Source of the DNA: Saccharopolyspora hordei
GTDB taxonomy: Bacteria > Actinomycetota > Actinomycetes > Mycobacteriales > Pseudonocardiaceae
Direction: 5' to 3'
Assembly: GCF_013410345.1 (NCBI RefSeq)
Contig: NZ_JACCFJ010000001.1
Span: 4,816,501 to 4,880,500 of the forward strand
DNA: 64,000 nucleotides
Shown: positions 27,865 through 36,691 of the stretch, piece after piece
Numbering within the stretch: the first letter of the stretch is position 1
Layout of the letters: every line of letters begins with the position of its first letter
Position numbers and translations under genes: made by a program
Notes under the pieces: generated by a model
What the model was told of the DNA's origin: nothing
Database searches by the model: none
What the model saw: only the letters and a program-made list of their open reading frames with translations

Positions 27865-29682
27865 TCACCCCAGGCCCGGCTGCACGGCCCGCTCGAACTC
27901 GTCGGCCAGGTCGTCGGGCCGCAGGTCCGCGTTCGGGTCGGGCCGCAGCACCATGCCGACCAGCGGTCGGTCGTCGACGGTGAACACCAGGGTGCCGAAG
28001 TCCACCCCGGTGACCGCGCGGTAGGTGCCGGACAGCCCGTTGCCGGTCCAGTCGGCCTCGACCTGGTGGCTGCGCACCCCGTTGAACGACAGCAGCAAGT
28101 CGGCCCGCTCCGCCGCCGCCTCCTGCGACTCCAGCTGCGTGTAGACGACCTGGGTGCCCTCGGTGGGGTTGCCGAACGAGCAGGAGACGACGGTGCCGCT
28201 GAGCTCCCGCAACCCCGGCATGACCCGCTGCCAGCCGGGTGCGCAGTTCGCCCGCTCCGGGACGGTGCCCGCGAGGTCGCGCAGGCACGCGGTGAACCCC
28301 TCGCGGTCCCGCGGACCGGGTCGGGAGCACTCGGCCGCGCTGGGCGCCGGGGAGCCCGAGAACCGCACGACGATCGCCACCACGGCGAGGAGCACCGACA
28401 CCACCGCCAGAGCGCCCAGGCCGATCAGCAGGTTGCGCCTGGGCTGGGCCGGTGCCGCGGGCGTCGGGACCGGCGGTGGTGGCACCGGCGCCGGTGCCAC
28501 CTGCGCAGGCGGGACCTGGGGCGGCGGGACGACCGGGCGCGTGCGCACCGTGTCGGGCTCGCGGTAGCCGGCCTGCGGTGCCGGGCGGAGGTCCTCGGTC
28601 CCCGTCGCCGCGGCGTCGCGGACCACGTGGTGCGCGCCGAGCGCCACCGCGGTCTCCGGTTGGTCGAGCGTGGTCGGCACGACCCGCAGCTGCTCGGCGA
28701 TCAGGGTCGCCACCAGCGGCAGCCGGCTGGACCCGCCGACCAGGTAGATCCCGGCGAGCTGCTCGGGCGCCAGGCCGTTGGAACGCACCACCGAGGCCAG
28801 CAGCTCGACGCTGCGCAGCATGGTGGGACGCACCAGGGCCTCCAGCTCCGCGCGGGTGACCAGCACGTCGTCGAAGGGCTCGGGCATCGGCACCTCGGTC
28901 TGCGGGTGCCGGGACAGCGTCTCCTTGGCCGCGCGGACGTCCTCGCGCAGCGCCCGCTGGGCGCGGCGGTCGGCGGTGGTGTCCGGCCGCAGCAGTCGCT
29001 GCCAGCGCTGCGGGTCCGCGCGGGAGACCTGCCGCCCGACGTGCTCCAGCAGCGCTTGGTCGACGTCCAGACCGCCGAGGTCGCCCAGGCCGTCCTCGGC
29101 CAGCACCACGAACCCGCCCGGGCCGGTCCCCACGAGCGCGCAGTCGAAGGTGCCCGCGCCCAGGTCGTAGACGGCCAGCACCTGGCCGCCGCCCCACGTC
29201 CGGTCCGGGAACGAGGCGAAGTGCGCGGCGGCCGCGACCGGTTCGGGCACCAGCACGAGGTTGCCGGTGAACCCGGCCAGCCGCGCCGCCGACAGCAGCA
29301 CGTTGCGCCGGACGGTGCCCCACTGCGCGGGGTGGGTGAGGCGGACCTCGTCGGGCTGGGCACCGCCGAGCTGGCGGGTGGTCTCCTCGGCGACCCGGTG
29401 CAGGACGGCGGCGAGCGCGTCGGTGACCGTGATGACCTGGTCGCCGAGCAGCAGGGTGCCCTCGTCGACGCGGCGCTTCGGGTTCGGCTCGTAGCGGGAC
29501 GGGTCCAGCCGGGCGCGGCGCTCGGCGTCCCGGCCGACGATGAGCCCGCCGTCGTCGGTGGCGTACACCGCGGACGGCATCGTGGCCGACCCGTCCACCT
29601 CGACCACGCGCGGCGGTCGTCCGTGCGCGGCCAGCACCGCCACCGTGTTCGAGGTACCGAGATCCACCGACAGGACGCGCAC
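27865..29682 (-). CDS. Hsp70-like ATPase with membrane anchor and extracytoplasmic domain
   Basis: A 605-residue fusion. The N-terminal actin/Hsp70 ATPase domain (about 1-365) has phosphate 1 VDLGTSNTVAVL, phosphate 2 YDLGAGTFDCALV and the adenosine motif YLVGGSSRLPLV, but no DnaK-type substrate-binding domain. A proline-rich linker (about 400-425, PPPQVPPAQVAPAPVPPPP) leads to a membrane helix (about 433-455). An extracellular C-terminal region (about 460-605) has cysteines (ECSRPG, FTACLRDL, RANCAPG) that could form disulfides. It starts at GTG 29682 after GGAGGGAGG. It may couple cytosolic ATP state to the cell envelope; this is inference. Confidence 0.85.
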   Translation of the reverse strand: MRVLSVDLGTSNTVAVLAAHGRPPRVVEVDGSATMPSAVYATDDGGLIVGRDAERRARLDPSRYEPNPKRRVDEGTLLLGDQVITVTDALAAVLHRVAEETTRQLGGAQPDEVRLTHPAQWGTVRRNVLLSAARLAGFTGNLVLVPEPVAAAAHFASFPDRTWGGGQVLAVYDLGAGTFDCALVGTGPGGFVVLAEDGLGDLGGLDVDQALLEHVGRQVSRADPQRWQRLLRPDTTADRRAQRALREDVRAAKETLSRHPQTEVPMPEPFDDVLVTRAELEALVRPTMLRSVELLASVVRSNGLAPEQLAGIYLVGGSSRLPLVATLIAEQLRVVPTTLDQPETAVALGAHHVVRDAAATGTEDLRPAPQAGYREPDTVRTRPVVPPPQVPPAQVAPAPVPPPPVPTPAAPAQPRRNLLIGLGALAVVSVLLAVVAIVVRFSGSPAPSAAECSRPGPRDREGFTACLRDLAGTVPERANCAPGWQRVMPGLRELSGTVVSCSFGNPTEGTQVVYTQLESQEAAAERADLLLSFNGVRSHQVEADWTGNGLSGTYRAVTGVDFGTLVFTVDDRPLVGMVLRPDPNADLRPDDLADEFERAVQPGLG

Positions 29683-29837
29683 CCGTCCTCCCTCCAGACG
29701 ATGACCTTCCCCGCGCAGATGCTGCCACGCGCGGGACGGGCGGAGGTGCGGATCCGGCCACCGGCCGCCGATCCGGTCCGCTGTGGGACGTCGGCGTGCG
29801 GAGTCGCGGTGTCGGACCGCTGGTCCAGCATGGAGGG

Positions 29838-32800
29838 GTGCGCGACGTGCTGGACCTCTTCTCCCCCGCGACCCGCGACTGGTTCCGCGGCGCCTTCGCC
29901 GCGCCCACCGAGGCGCAGCGCGGGGCGTGGGAGGCCATCGCGGCGGGCGAGCACGCGCTGGTCGTCGCCCCGACCGGGTCCGGCAAGACGCTCGCGGCGT
30001 TCCTGTCCGCCCTGGACAAGCTCGCCGTCGAGGGGGTGCCCACCGATGCCCAGCGCCGCTGCCGGGTGCTCTACGTCTCCCCGCTGAAGGCGCTGGCCGT
30101 CGACGTGGAGCGCAACCTGCGCGGGCCGCTGGCCGGCATCCGGCAGGCCGCGCAGCGGCTCGGCCAGACCCCACCGGACGTCACGGTCGGCCTCCGCACC
30201 GGTGACACCCCCGCCGACCAGCGGCGCGCGTTCCAGCGCACCCCGCCGGACGTGCTGGTGACCACCCCGGAGTCGCTGTTCCTGCTGCTCACCTCGGCGG
30301 CGCGGGAGTCGCTGCGCGGGGTGGAGACGGTGATCGTCGACGAGGTGCACGCGGTGGCGGGCACCAAGCGCGGGGCGCACCTGGCGGTCTCCCTGGAACG
30401 GCTCGACGAGCTGCTGGCCGCGCCCGCGCAGCGCATCGGGCTGTCCGCCACGGTCCGCCCGGTCGAGGAGGTGCGCACCTTCCTGGCCGGTGGCCGCCCC
30501 GTCCGCACCGTCCAGCCCGCGCACCCGAAGGAGGTCGAGGTGCGGGTCGAGGTCCCGGTGCCGGACATGGCCGAGCTGGGCGCGCCGACCGGCGAGGTGG
30601 AGGGCCCCGCGGCGGGCGCGGAGCAGCACACCTCGATCTGGCCGTCGGTGCAGGAGAGGATCTTGGAGCTGATCCGGCAGCACCGCTCGACCATCGTGTT
30701 CTGCAACTCCCGGCGGTTGGCCGAGCGGCTGACCGCCGGGATCAACGAGCTCGCCGCCGAGGAACCGCTGCCGGAGGGGCCGTTCCCCGCCGAGGCGGTG
30801 GGCGGTTCCGGGGTCGCCGCCGGAGCACCGCCGGTGGTCGCCAAGGCGCACCACGGCTCGATGTCCAAGGAGCAGCGCGCCGACGTCGAGGAGGAGCTCA
30901 AGTCCGGCACGCTGGCCTGCGTGGTGGCCACCTCCTCGCTGGAGCTGGGCATCGACATGGGCGCGGTCGACCTGGTCATCCAGGTGGAGACCCCGCCGAG
31001 CGTGGCCTCCGGGCTGCAGCGCATCGGCCGCGGCGGGCACCAGGTCGGCGCGGTGTCGCGCGGCGTGGTGTTCCCGAAGTTCCGCGGCGACCTCGTCGGG
31101 TGCGCGGTCGTCGCGGAGCGGATGGCCGACGGGCTGATCGAGTCGATCGCCTTCCCCCGCAACCCGCTGGACGTGCTGGCCCAGCACGTGGTGTCGATGG
31201 TCGCGATGGACCCGTGGCCGGTGTCGCAGCTGGCCGCCGTGGTGCGCCGCGCCGCGCCGTTCGCCGGGTTGCCCGACTCGGCGCTGACCGCGGTGCTGGA
31301 CATGCTGGCCGGGCGCTACCCGAGCGAGGAGTTCGGCGAGCTGCGGGCGCGCATCGTCTGGGACCGGGTCAACGACGAGCTCCGCGCACGGCCGGGCGCG
31401 CAGCGGCTGGCCGTCACCTCGGGCGGCACCATCCCCGACCGCGGGCTGTTCGCGGTGACCACGCCGGGCGACGACGCCGCGGGCAAGGGCGGGGTGCGCG
31501 TCGGCGAGCTCGACGAGGAGATGGTCTACGAGTCGCGGGTCGGCGACACCTTCCTGCTGGGCACCTCGGCGTGGCGGGTGGAGGACATCACCCACGACCG
31601 GGTCGTGGTCACCCCGGCGCCGGGCCAGCCCGCCCGGATGCCGTTCTGGAAGGGCGACTCACCGGGCCGGCCGCTGGAGCTGGGGCGCGCGCTCGGCGCG
31701 TTCGTCCGTGAGCTGACCAGCGCGGACACCACGTCGGCGCGGGAACGCGTCGCGGCCGCCGGGCTCGACCAGTGGGCGCAGGACAACCTGCTGTCCTACC
31801 TGGCCGAGCAGCAGCAGGCCACCCGGCACGTGCCCGACGACCGCACGATCGTGGTGGAGCGGTTCCGCGACGAGCTCGGCGACTGGCGGCTGGTGGTGCA
31901 CTCGCCGTTCGGGGCGAAGGTCAACGCCCCGTGGGCGCTGGCGATCGGGGCCCGGATCCGGGAACGGCGCGGCATCGAACCGCAGGTCGCCTCCTCCGAC
32001 GACGGGATCGTGCTGCGGCTGGCCGACGCGCTGGACGACTCCGGTGCGGAGGTGCTGCCCACCGCCGAGGACGTGCTGCTGCCGCCGGAGGAGATCCAGC
32101 AGGTGGTGACCGACGAGGTCGGCGGCTCGGCGCTGTTCGCCGCGCGGTTCCGGGAGTGCGCGGCGCGGGCGCTGCTGCTGCCGCGCCGCGATCCGCGCCG
32201 CCGCACCCCGCTGTGGCAGCAGCGGCAACGAGCCGCGCAGCTGCTGGCGGTGGCCTCGCAGTACGAGCAGTTCCCCGTCGTGCTGGAGGCGATGCGGGAG
32301 TGCCTGCAGGACGTCTACGACCTGCCGGGGTTGACCGAGCTGATGTCGCAGGTGGCCGCGCGGAAGGTGCGGGTGGTCGAGGTGGAGACCCCGACGCCGT
32401 CGCCGTTCGCGCGCAGCCTGCTGTTCGGCTACATCGGCATGTTCCTGTACGAGACCGACGCGCCGCTGGCCGAGCGCCGGTCGGCGGCGTTGAGCCTGGA
32501 CTCGACGCTGCTGGCCGAGCTGCTCGGCTCGGAGGCGCTGCGCGAGCTGCTCGACCCCGAGGCGCTCGAGGAGATCGAGCAGCAGCTGCAGCGGCTCGCG
32601 CCTGACCGGCACGCCCGCGACGCCGAGTCCGCGGCGGACCTGCTCCGCTTCCTCGGCGACCTGTCCACAGCGGAGGCCGAGGCGCGGGGTGTGCGTCCCG
32701 AGTGGCTGGCCGAGCTCGCCGAGCAGCGGCGCGTGCTGCGGGTGCGCATCGCCGGGCAGGAGCGCTGGATCGCGATCGAGGACGCGGGCAAGGTCCGCGA

Positions 32801-34412
32801 CGCGCTCGGGGTCGCGCTGCCGGTCGGGGTGCCGGAGGCCTTCACCGAACCGGTCGCCGACCCGCTGGGCGACCTGCTGATCCGGTACGCGCGCAGCCGC
32901 GGGCCGTTCACCGCCGACGCCGCGGCCCAGCGCTTCGGGCTGGGGGTCGCGGTGGTGCACGGCGTGCTGGACCGGCTGACCGGGACCGGACGGCTGGTCC
33001 GCGGCGAGCTGCGGCCGCTGGAAGCCGGCGGCGGTCGGGCCCTGGAGTACTGCGACGCCGAGGTGCTGCGGCGGTTGCGGCGGGCCTCGCTGGCGCGGTT
33101 GCGCGCGGAGGTCGAGCCCGTCGAACCCGCTGCGCTGGGGCGGTTCCTGCCCGCCTGGCACGGCATCGGGGCGCGGCTGCGGACGGCGCCGACGGTGGAC
33201 GACGTGTACTCCGTCGTCGAGCAGCTGGCCGGGGTGCCGGTCCCGGCCAGCGGTCTGGAGTCGCTGGTCCTGCCCGCGCGGTTGCCCGGCTACTCGCCCG
33301 CGCTGCTCGACGAGCTGACCGCGGCCGGGGAGGTGACGTGGGTCGGGTCCGGCGCGCTGCCCGGTGGCGACGGCTGGATCGCGTTGGCGCCCACCGACGT
33401 CGCGGACCTGCTGCTGCCGGACCTGCCGGAGGAGTCCGGCACCGACTCCCCGCTGCACCGGGCGATCGTGTCCGCGTTGGACGGTGGGGCGCTGTTCTTC
33501 CGGCAGCTGGCCGACCGGGCCGGGGAGCTGCTGCGGGAGCAGGGCGAGGAGGCGCCCGCCGACGACGCGGTCATCTCGGCACTGTGGGACCTGGTGTGGG
33601 CGGGCGCGGTCACCAACGACACGCTCGCCCCGCTGCGCTCCCTGGTGTCCGGCCGGGGCGCTGCGCACAAGCCGCGGCGGCGCGCGCCGCGCGGGCGCTA
33701 CGCGCGGCTGCGCGCCGGGCGCCGGGCGATGCCGAGCCGCAGCGGTCCGCCGACGGTCGCCGGGCGGTGGTCCCTGGCTCCGCAGCCGGCGGACGAGCCG
33801 ACGCGCCGCGCGCACGCGCGCGCCGAGGCGTTCCTGGAGCGGCACGGCGTGCTCACCCGCGGGGCCCTGGACGTGGAGCGCGTCACGGGCGGGTTCTCCG
33901 CCGTGTACAAGGTGCTCCGGGCGATGGAGGAGTCCGGGCGCTGCCGTCGCGGCTACGTCGTGGAGGGGCTGGGCGCGGCGCAGTTCGCGGTGCCCGGTGC
34001 GATCGACCGCCTGCGCGCGCTGTCGCGCGACGAGAACGGCGACGGTGAGGCCGTGGTGCTGGCCGCCGCCGACCCGGCGCAGCCCTACGGCGGTGCGCTG
34101 GAGTGGCCCGCCGTGATGGGCGAGACCCGGCACCGGCCGGGCCGCAAGGCCGGCGCCCTGGTGGTGCTCGTGGCCGGGGAGGCGGTGTTCTACGTCGAGC
34201 GCGGCGGGAAGTCGCTGCTGTCGTTCACCGAGGACGAGTCGGCCTTGCGGGCAGCCGCGGACGGTCTCGTCCGCGTGGTGCGCGACGGCTGGCTGGACCA
34301 GCTCGCGGTGCAGCGCGCCGACGGCGAGGGCGCGTGGGGGTCGAAGCTCGCCGCAGTGCTCACCGAAGCGGGTTTCCGCGCCACCCCGAAGGGTCTGCGC
34401 CTGCGCGCCTGA
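29838..34412 (+). CDS. lhr: Large ATP-dependent helicase Lhr
   Basis: A 1524-residue superfamily 2 helicase. Motif I is VVAPTGSGKTLAAFLSALDK (about 36-55), motif II DEVH is in VIVDEVHAVAG, motif III is LSATVRPVEEV and motif VI-like residues are in SGLQRIGRGGHQVG. The C-terminal two thirds carry the winged-helix and Lhr-core regions typical of actinobacterial Lhr (about 1500 aa). Mycobacterial Lhr is a 3'-5' helicase linked to DNA repair. GTG 29838 or 29847 are both possible starts; a GGAGG lies at 29832-29836. Nothing upstream suggests an operon. Confidence 0.95.
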   Translation: MRDVLDLFSPATRDWFRGAFAAPTEAQRGAWEAIAAGEHALVVAPTGSGKTLAAFLSALDKLAVEGVPTDAQRRCRVLYVSPLKALAVDVERNLRGPLAGIRQAAQRLGQTPPDVTVGLRTGDTPADQRRAFQRTPPDVLVTTPESLFLLLTSAARESLRGVETVIVDEVHAVAGTKRGAHLAVSLERLDELLAAPAQRIGLSATVRPVEEVRTFLAGGRPVRTVQPAHPKEVEVRVEVPVPDMAELGAPTGEVEGPAAGAEQHTSIWPSVQERILELIRQHRSTIVFCNSRRLAERLTAGINELAAEEPLPEGPFPAEAVGGSGVAAGAPPVVAKAHHGSMSKEQRADVEEELKSGTLACVVATSSLELGIDMGAVDLVIQVETPPSVASGLQRIGRGGHQVGAVSRGVVFPKFRGDLVGCAVVAERMADGLIESIAFPRNPLDVLAQHVVSMVAMDPWPVSQLAAVVRRAAPFAGLPDSALTAVLDMLAGRYPSEEFGELRARIVWDRVNDELRARPGAQRLAVTSGGTIPDRGLFAVTTPGDDAAGKGGVRVGELDEEMVYESRVGDTFLLGTSAWRVEDITHDRVVVTPAPGQPARMPFWKGDSPGRPLELGRALGAFVRELTSADTTSARERVAAAGLDQWAQDNLLSYLAEQQQATRHVPDDRTIVVERFRDELGDWRLVVHSPFGAKVNAPWALAIGARIRERRGIEPQVASSDDGIVLRLADALDDSGAEVLPTAEDVLLPPEEIQQVVTDEVGGSALFAARFRECAARALLLPRRDPRRRTPLWQQRQRAAQLLAVASQYEQFPVVLEAMRECLQDVYDLPGLTELMSQVAARKVRVVEVETPTPSPFARSLLFGYIGMFLYETDAPLAERRSAALSLDSTLLAELLGSEALRELLDPEALEEIEQQLQRLAPDRHARDAESAADLLRFLGDLSTAEAEARGVRPEWLAELAEQRRVLRVRIAGQERWIAIEDAGKVRDALGVALPVGVPEAFTEPVADPLGDLLIRYARSRGPFTADAAAQRFGLGVAVVHGVLDRLTGTGRLVRGELRPLEAGGGRALEYCDAEVLRRLRRASLARLRAEVEPVEPAALGRFLPAWHGIGARLRTAPTVDDVYSVVEQLAGVPVPASGLESLVLPARLPGYSPALLDELTAAGEVTWVGSGALPGGDGWIALAPTDVADLLLPDLPEESGTDSPLHRAIVSALDGGALFFRQLADRAGELLREQGEEAPADDAVISALWDLVWAGAVTNDTLAPLRSLVSGRGAAHKPRRRAPRGRYARLRAGRRAMPSRSGPPTVAGRWSLAPQPADEPTRRAHARAEAFLERHGVLTRGALDVERVTGGFSAVYKVLRAMEESGRCRRGYVVEGLGAAQFAVPGAIDRLRALSRDENGDGEAVVLAAADPAQPYGGALEWPAVMGETRHRPGRKAGALVVLVAGEAVFYVERGGKSLLSFTEDESALRAAADGLVRVVRDGWLDQLAVQRADGEGAWGSKLAAVLTEAGFRATPKGLRLRA

Positions 34413-34457
34413 GGCGCTCGCGGGAACGCCGGTCGGGCGCGGACCGGCGGGCCGGTC

Positions 34458-34700
34458 GTGGGAGTGGTCGAGGCCGCGCCGGTGGCCACCGCGCTCGCGG
34501 CAGGCGGCTCGACGCTGCACCGTCTGCTGCGGCGGCACGGCTGGCAGGTCGCGTGGCAGGTCTCCGGTCTCGTCAGCAGCGCCGCGCTGGTCGGTGTGCT
34601 CACCTGCTCCGCGACGCTGCGCGTGAGCGCCCGGTTTCCCCGTTCCCGGGCGAGACCGGGCACCCGGCGACCGACAATGCCCGGGTGGACTCGTTCCTGA
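34458..34700 (+). CDS. Small membrane protein, degenerate tandem copy
   Basis: An 80-residue frame starting at GTG 34458. Residues 16-55 (GGSTLHRLLRRHGWQVAW, then SGLVSSAALVGVLTCSATL) align with the following gene's GGLNLYRTLRQHGWRGGW and SLVSSALLGILVAYATTL. The C-terminal half differs and runs into low-complexity Arg/Ser sequence overlapping the next start, so this copy may be a decayed or diverged duplicate rather than a functional protein. Confidence 0.45.
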   Translation: MGVVEAAPVATALAAGGSTLHRLLRRHGWQVAWQVSGLVSSAALVGVLTCSATLRVSARFPRSRARPGTRRPTMPGWTRS

Positions 34701-34891
34701 TCACGCTGCTGGCCATCGCGGTGCCGACGGGCGGGCTGAACCTGTACCGCACGCTGCGGCAGCACGGCTGGCGGGGCGGATGGCGCTTCGCCGGCTCGCT
34801 GGTCAGCTCCGCGCTGCTCGGGATCCTCGTCGCCTACGCGACCACCCTCATCTGGGTCCTGCTGCTCGCGGCCGTGCTCTCCCTGCCTTGA
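34685..34891 (+). CDS. Small two-helix membrane protein
   Basis: A 68-residue protein from GTG 34685, VDSFLITLLAIAVPTGG, then a basic loop NLYRTLRQHGWRGGWR, and a second hydrophobic stretch SLVSSALLGILVAYATTLIW. It has no known domain. It overlaps the end of the upstream tandem copy and is convergent with the acetyltransferase gene. Function unknown. Confidence 0.65.
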   Translation: MDSFLITLLAIAVPTGGLNLYRTLRQHGWRGGWRFAGSLVSSALLGILVAYATTLIWVLLLAAVLSLP

Positions 34892-34904
34892 CCCGGTGCC
34901 GCGG

Positions 34905-35438
34905 CTACAGCTCCAGGAAGGGCTTCGGGTAGGTGAACTCGCCCCGCATCGCCGGGTCGTAGGAGCTCAGGGTGCGGACCTGCAGGTGCGAGGCCCACTC
35001 GGGGACCTGCGGGGTGATCCCGTGCTCCACGGCGGGCTCGAACCCGAACCTCGGGTAGTACTCCCGGTGTCCGAGCAGGACGACAGCCGGTTCGCCGAGC
35101 GCGTCCGCCGCGCCGAGGACCGCGTGCACCAGCGCTGACCCGACGCCGCGCCGCTGGAGCTCCGGCAGCACCCCGAGCGGTCCCAGCGCCAGCGCCGGGA
35201 CGTCGGCGATGTGGCCGCGGGTGCACACGACGTGCCCGACGACCCTCCCGTCCTGCTCGGCGACCAGCGACAGCGCCGGCAGCCAGGCGTCGTCGGCGCG
35301 GAGCGCGTCGACGAGCCCGGCCTCCACCGGGACCACGTCCGGTCGGTCGGCATCCGCGAAGGCGGCCGCGTGCACCGCGTGGATGGCGGAGACGTCGGCG
35401 GGAGTTTCACGTCGGACCAGCACCCGCCCACGCTGCAC
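34905..35438 (-). CDS. GNAT-family N-acetyltransferase
   Basis: About 177 residues. The acetyl-CoA loop is VLPELQRRGVGSALVHAVLG (R-R-G-V-G) and the C-terminal strand is YYPRFGFEPA. The pattern suits the GNAT group with HxxYYxRFGF near the end (YhbS-like). The N-terminal start is uncertain: GTG 35438 gives VQRGRVLVRRETPAD, and a TTG at 35459 would add seven residues. The substrate is unknown. It is the last gene on its strand before the mycothiol-enzyme/HEPN operon. Confidence 0.88.
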   Translation of the reverse strand: MQRGRVLVRRETPADVSAIHAVHAAAFADADRPDVVPVEAGLVDALRADDAWLPALSLVAEQDGRVVGHVVCTRGHIADVPALALGPLGVLPELQRRGVGSALVHAVLGAADALGEPAVVLLGHREYYPRFGFEPAVEHGITPQVPEWASHLQVRTLSSYDPAMRGEFTYPKPFLEL

Positions 35439-35477
35439 GCCGCCGAGCTCGCCGTGCAACCGGATTTCCGGACTCGG

Positions 35478-36248
35478 TCAGCGGGTGGCGAGCTGCAGCA
35501 GCCCCCACAGCTGGGCGACCGCGTCCGGGTCGCCGCTGATCTCCACCGCCCGGTTCGGCAGCCGACCCCACGTCCACAGGTAGACCGCGGCGGGGTCTCC
35601 GCTGACCACCGCGTCCGGCGTGGTGGTTGCGACGTCGTCCGAACTGACCACGGCGGTGCTGCGCTCGTCCGCGGTCACCAGCCAGTTGCGCCCGGCCACG
35701 TGCACCCCGACCGAGCAGGCGTGGCTCGCGGTGATGCCGAGGGCGTGCAGCCGGTGGGCGAACCACACCCGCAGCACCTCGTCGACGCCGTCGACGGCCA
35801 CGTCGGTCTCGATCGCGGTGCGCTCCACCCCCGCCGCCGTCTGCACGTCCACCCGGTGCACCGTGGTGGCGTGCAGCATCCGGCGCACCCAGAAGCGCAC
35901 CTCGTGCTGCTCCGGCCACCAGGTCGGGCAGGGGTCGTGCGGTGGCCGGGACCCGAACTCCGCGAGCAGCGCGGCCAACCGGACCGCGAACCGGTTGGTC
36001 ACCTCGCGCAGCTCGGGACGCTCCGGCAGCTCCCACGGCCGCTCCACCTCGGAGGACCCCAGCCAGGACAACGCGTCCTCGCACAGGTCGCCCAGGTGCC
36101 GCACGGTCTCCCCCAGCGTCCGCCCGGAGGCGCTCCACACCGGCTGGTCCGGGTGCGCGTCGTGCGTCGCCGCGATGAGCAGCTGCGCCTCGATGCCGAG
36201 CAGGTCCAGCATCCGCCCGTGGTCCACGCCCACTCCCGTGCCGTTCAC
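35478..36248 (-). CDS. Maleylpyruvate isomerase-family mycothiol-dependent enzyme
   Basis: A 256-residue DinB-like four-helix protein with an MDMPI-type N-terminal domain (ATHDAHPDQPVWSASGRTL, GETVRHLGDLCEDALSWLGS) and the conserved TTVHRVDVQ metal-ligand region. The C-terminal SCP-like domain contains VSGDPAAVYLWTWGRL. Enzymes of this family use mycothiol as thiol cofactor in isomerase or transferase reactions. It starts at GTG 36248 overlapping the HEPN gene stop (GTGA), so the pair is translationally coupled and shares the SOS-type promoter region upstream of the HEPN gene. Confidence 0.88.
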   Translation of the reverse strand: MNGTGVGVDHGRMLDLLGIEAQLLIAATHDAHPDQPVWSASGRTLGETVRHLGDLCEDALSWLGSSEVERPWELPERPELREVTNRFAVRLAALLAEFGSRPPHDPCPTWWPEQHEVRFWVRRMLHATTVHRVDVQTAAGVERTAIETDVAVDGVDEVLRVWFAHRLHALGITASHACSVGVHVAGRNWLVTADERSTAVVSSDDVATTTPDAVVSGDPAAVYLWTWGRLPNRAVEISGDPDAVAQLWGLLQLATR

Positions 36249-36691
36249 CGCGCCACCCCCAGCAAGCTGCGTCCGACGATGTCCAGGAACTCCCGGCTGC
36301 GCGCCAGCAGGGCGTCGGCGTCGAGCCAGGTGATGGTCGGCGCCCCGGCCTCGGCGGCCGCGCGCCGGTCCGACCGCGCCGCGAAGTAGGCCGCCCACTC
36401 CCGCAGTTCCGGCGCGGCGTCCGTCACCAAGCGCCACACGCTGGCCGGTCGCTGCTCCCCGCACTGCCGGGAGCGGGCCACCACCACGGCCGTGGCCGCG
36501 CGCAGCGCCGCCACGTGAGCGGCCACGTACCGCTCGGCCGGGCGGTCCGCCTGCTCCGCGTCGTGCAGGCAGGTCCGCGCGTGGAGCAGCAGCGACAGCG
36601 AGCCCGCCGGGGTCTCCGCCTCAGGGGTCGGGCCCTGGTCCTCCACGGCGCTCCGCGGAGCGGGTATCGCGAGATCGGTGGAAAAAGACAT
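36245..36691 (-). CDS. SAV_6107-family HEPN domain protein
   Basis: A 148-residue protein with an N-terminal variable region (1-30) and an all-helical HEPN domain. The Rx4-6H motif of HEPN ribonucleases is intact as Arg54-Tyr-Val-Ala-Ala-His59. The domain continues with AALRAATAVVVARSRQ and the helix VWRLVTDAAPELREWAAYFA. ATG 36691 follows GGAGAG. Two adjoining LexA boxes lie 123 bp upstream at 36814-36844, and a mycothiol-dependent enzyme gene overlaps its stop. This suggests a DNA-damage-inducible operon. Whether it cuts RNA, and its partner, are unknown; the active motif is seen, activity is inferred. Confidence 0.85.
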   Translation of the reverse strand: MSFSTDLAIPAPRSAVEDQGPTPEAETPAGSLSLLLHARTCLHDAEQADRPAERYVAAHVAALRAATAVVVARSRQCGEQRPASVWRLVTDAAPELREWAAYFAARSDRRAAAEAGAPTITWLDADALLARSREFLDIVGRSLLGVAR

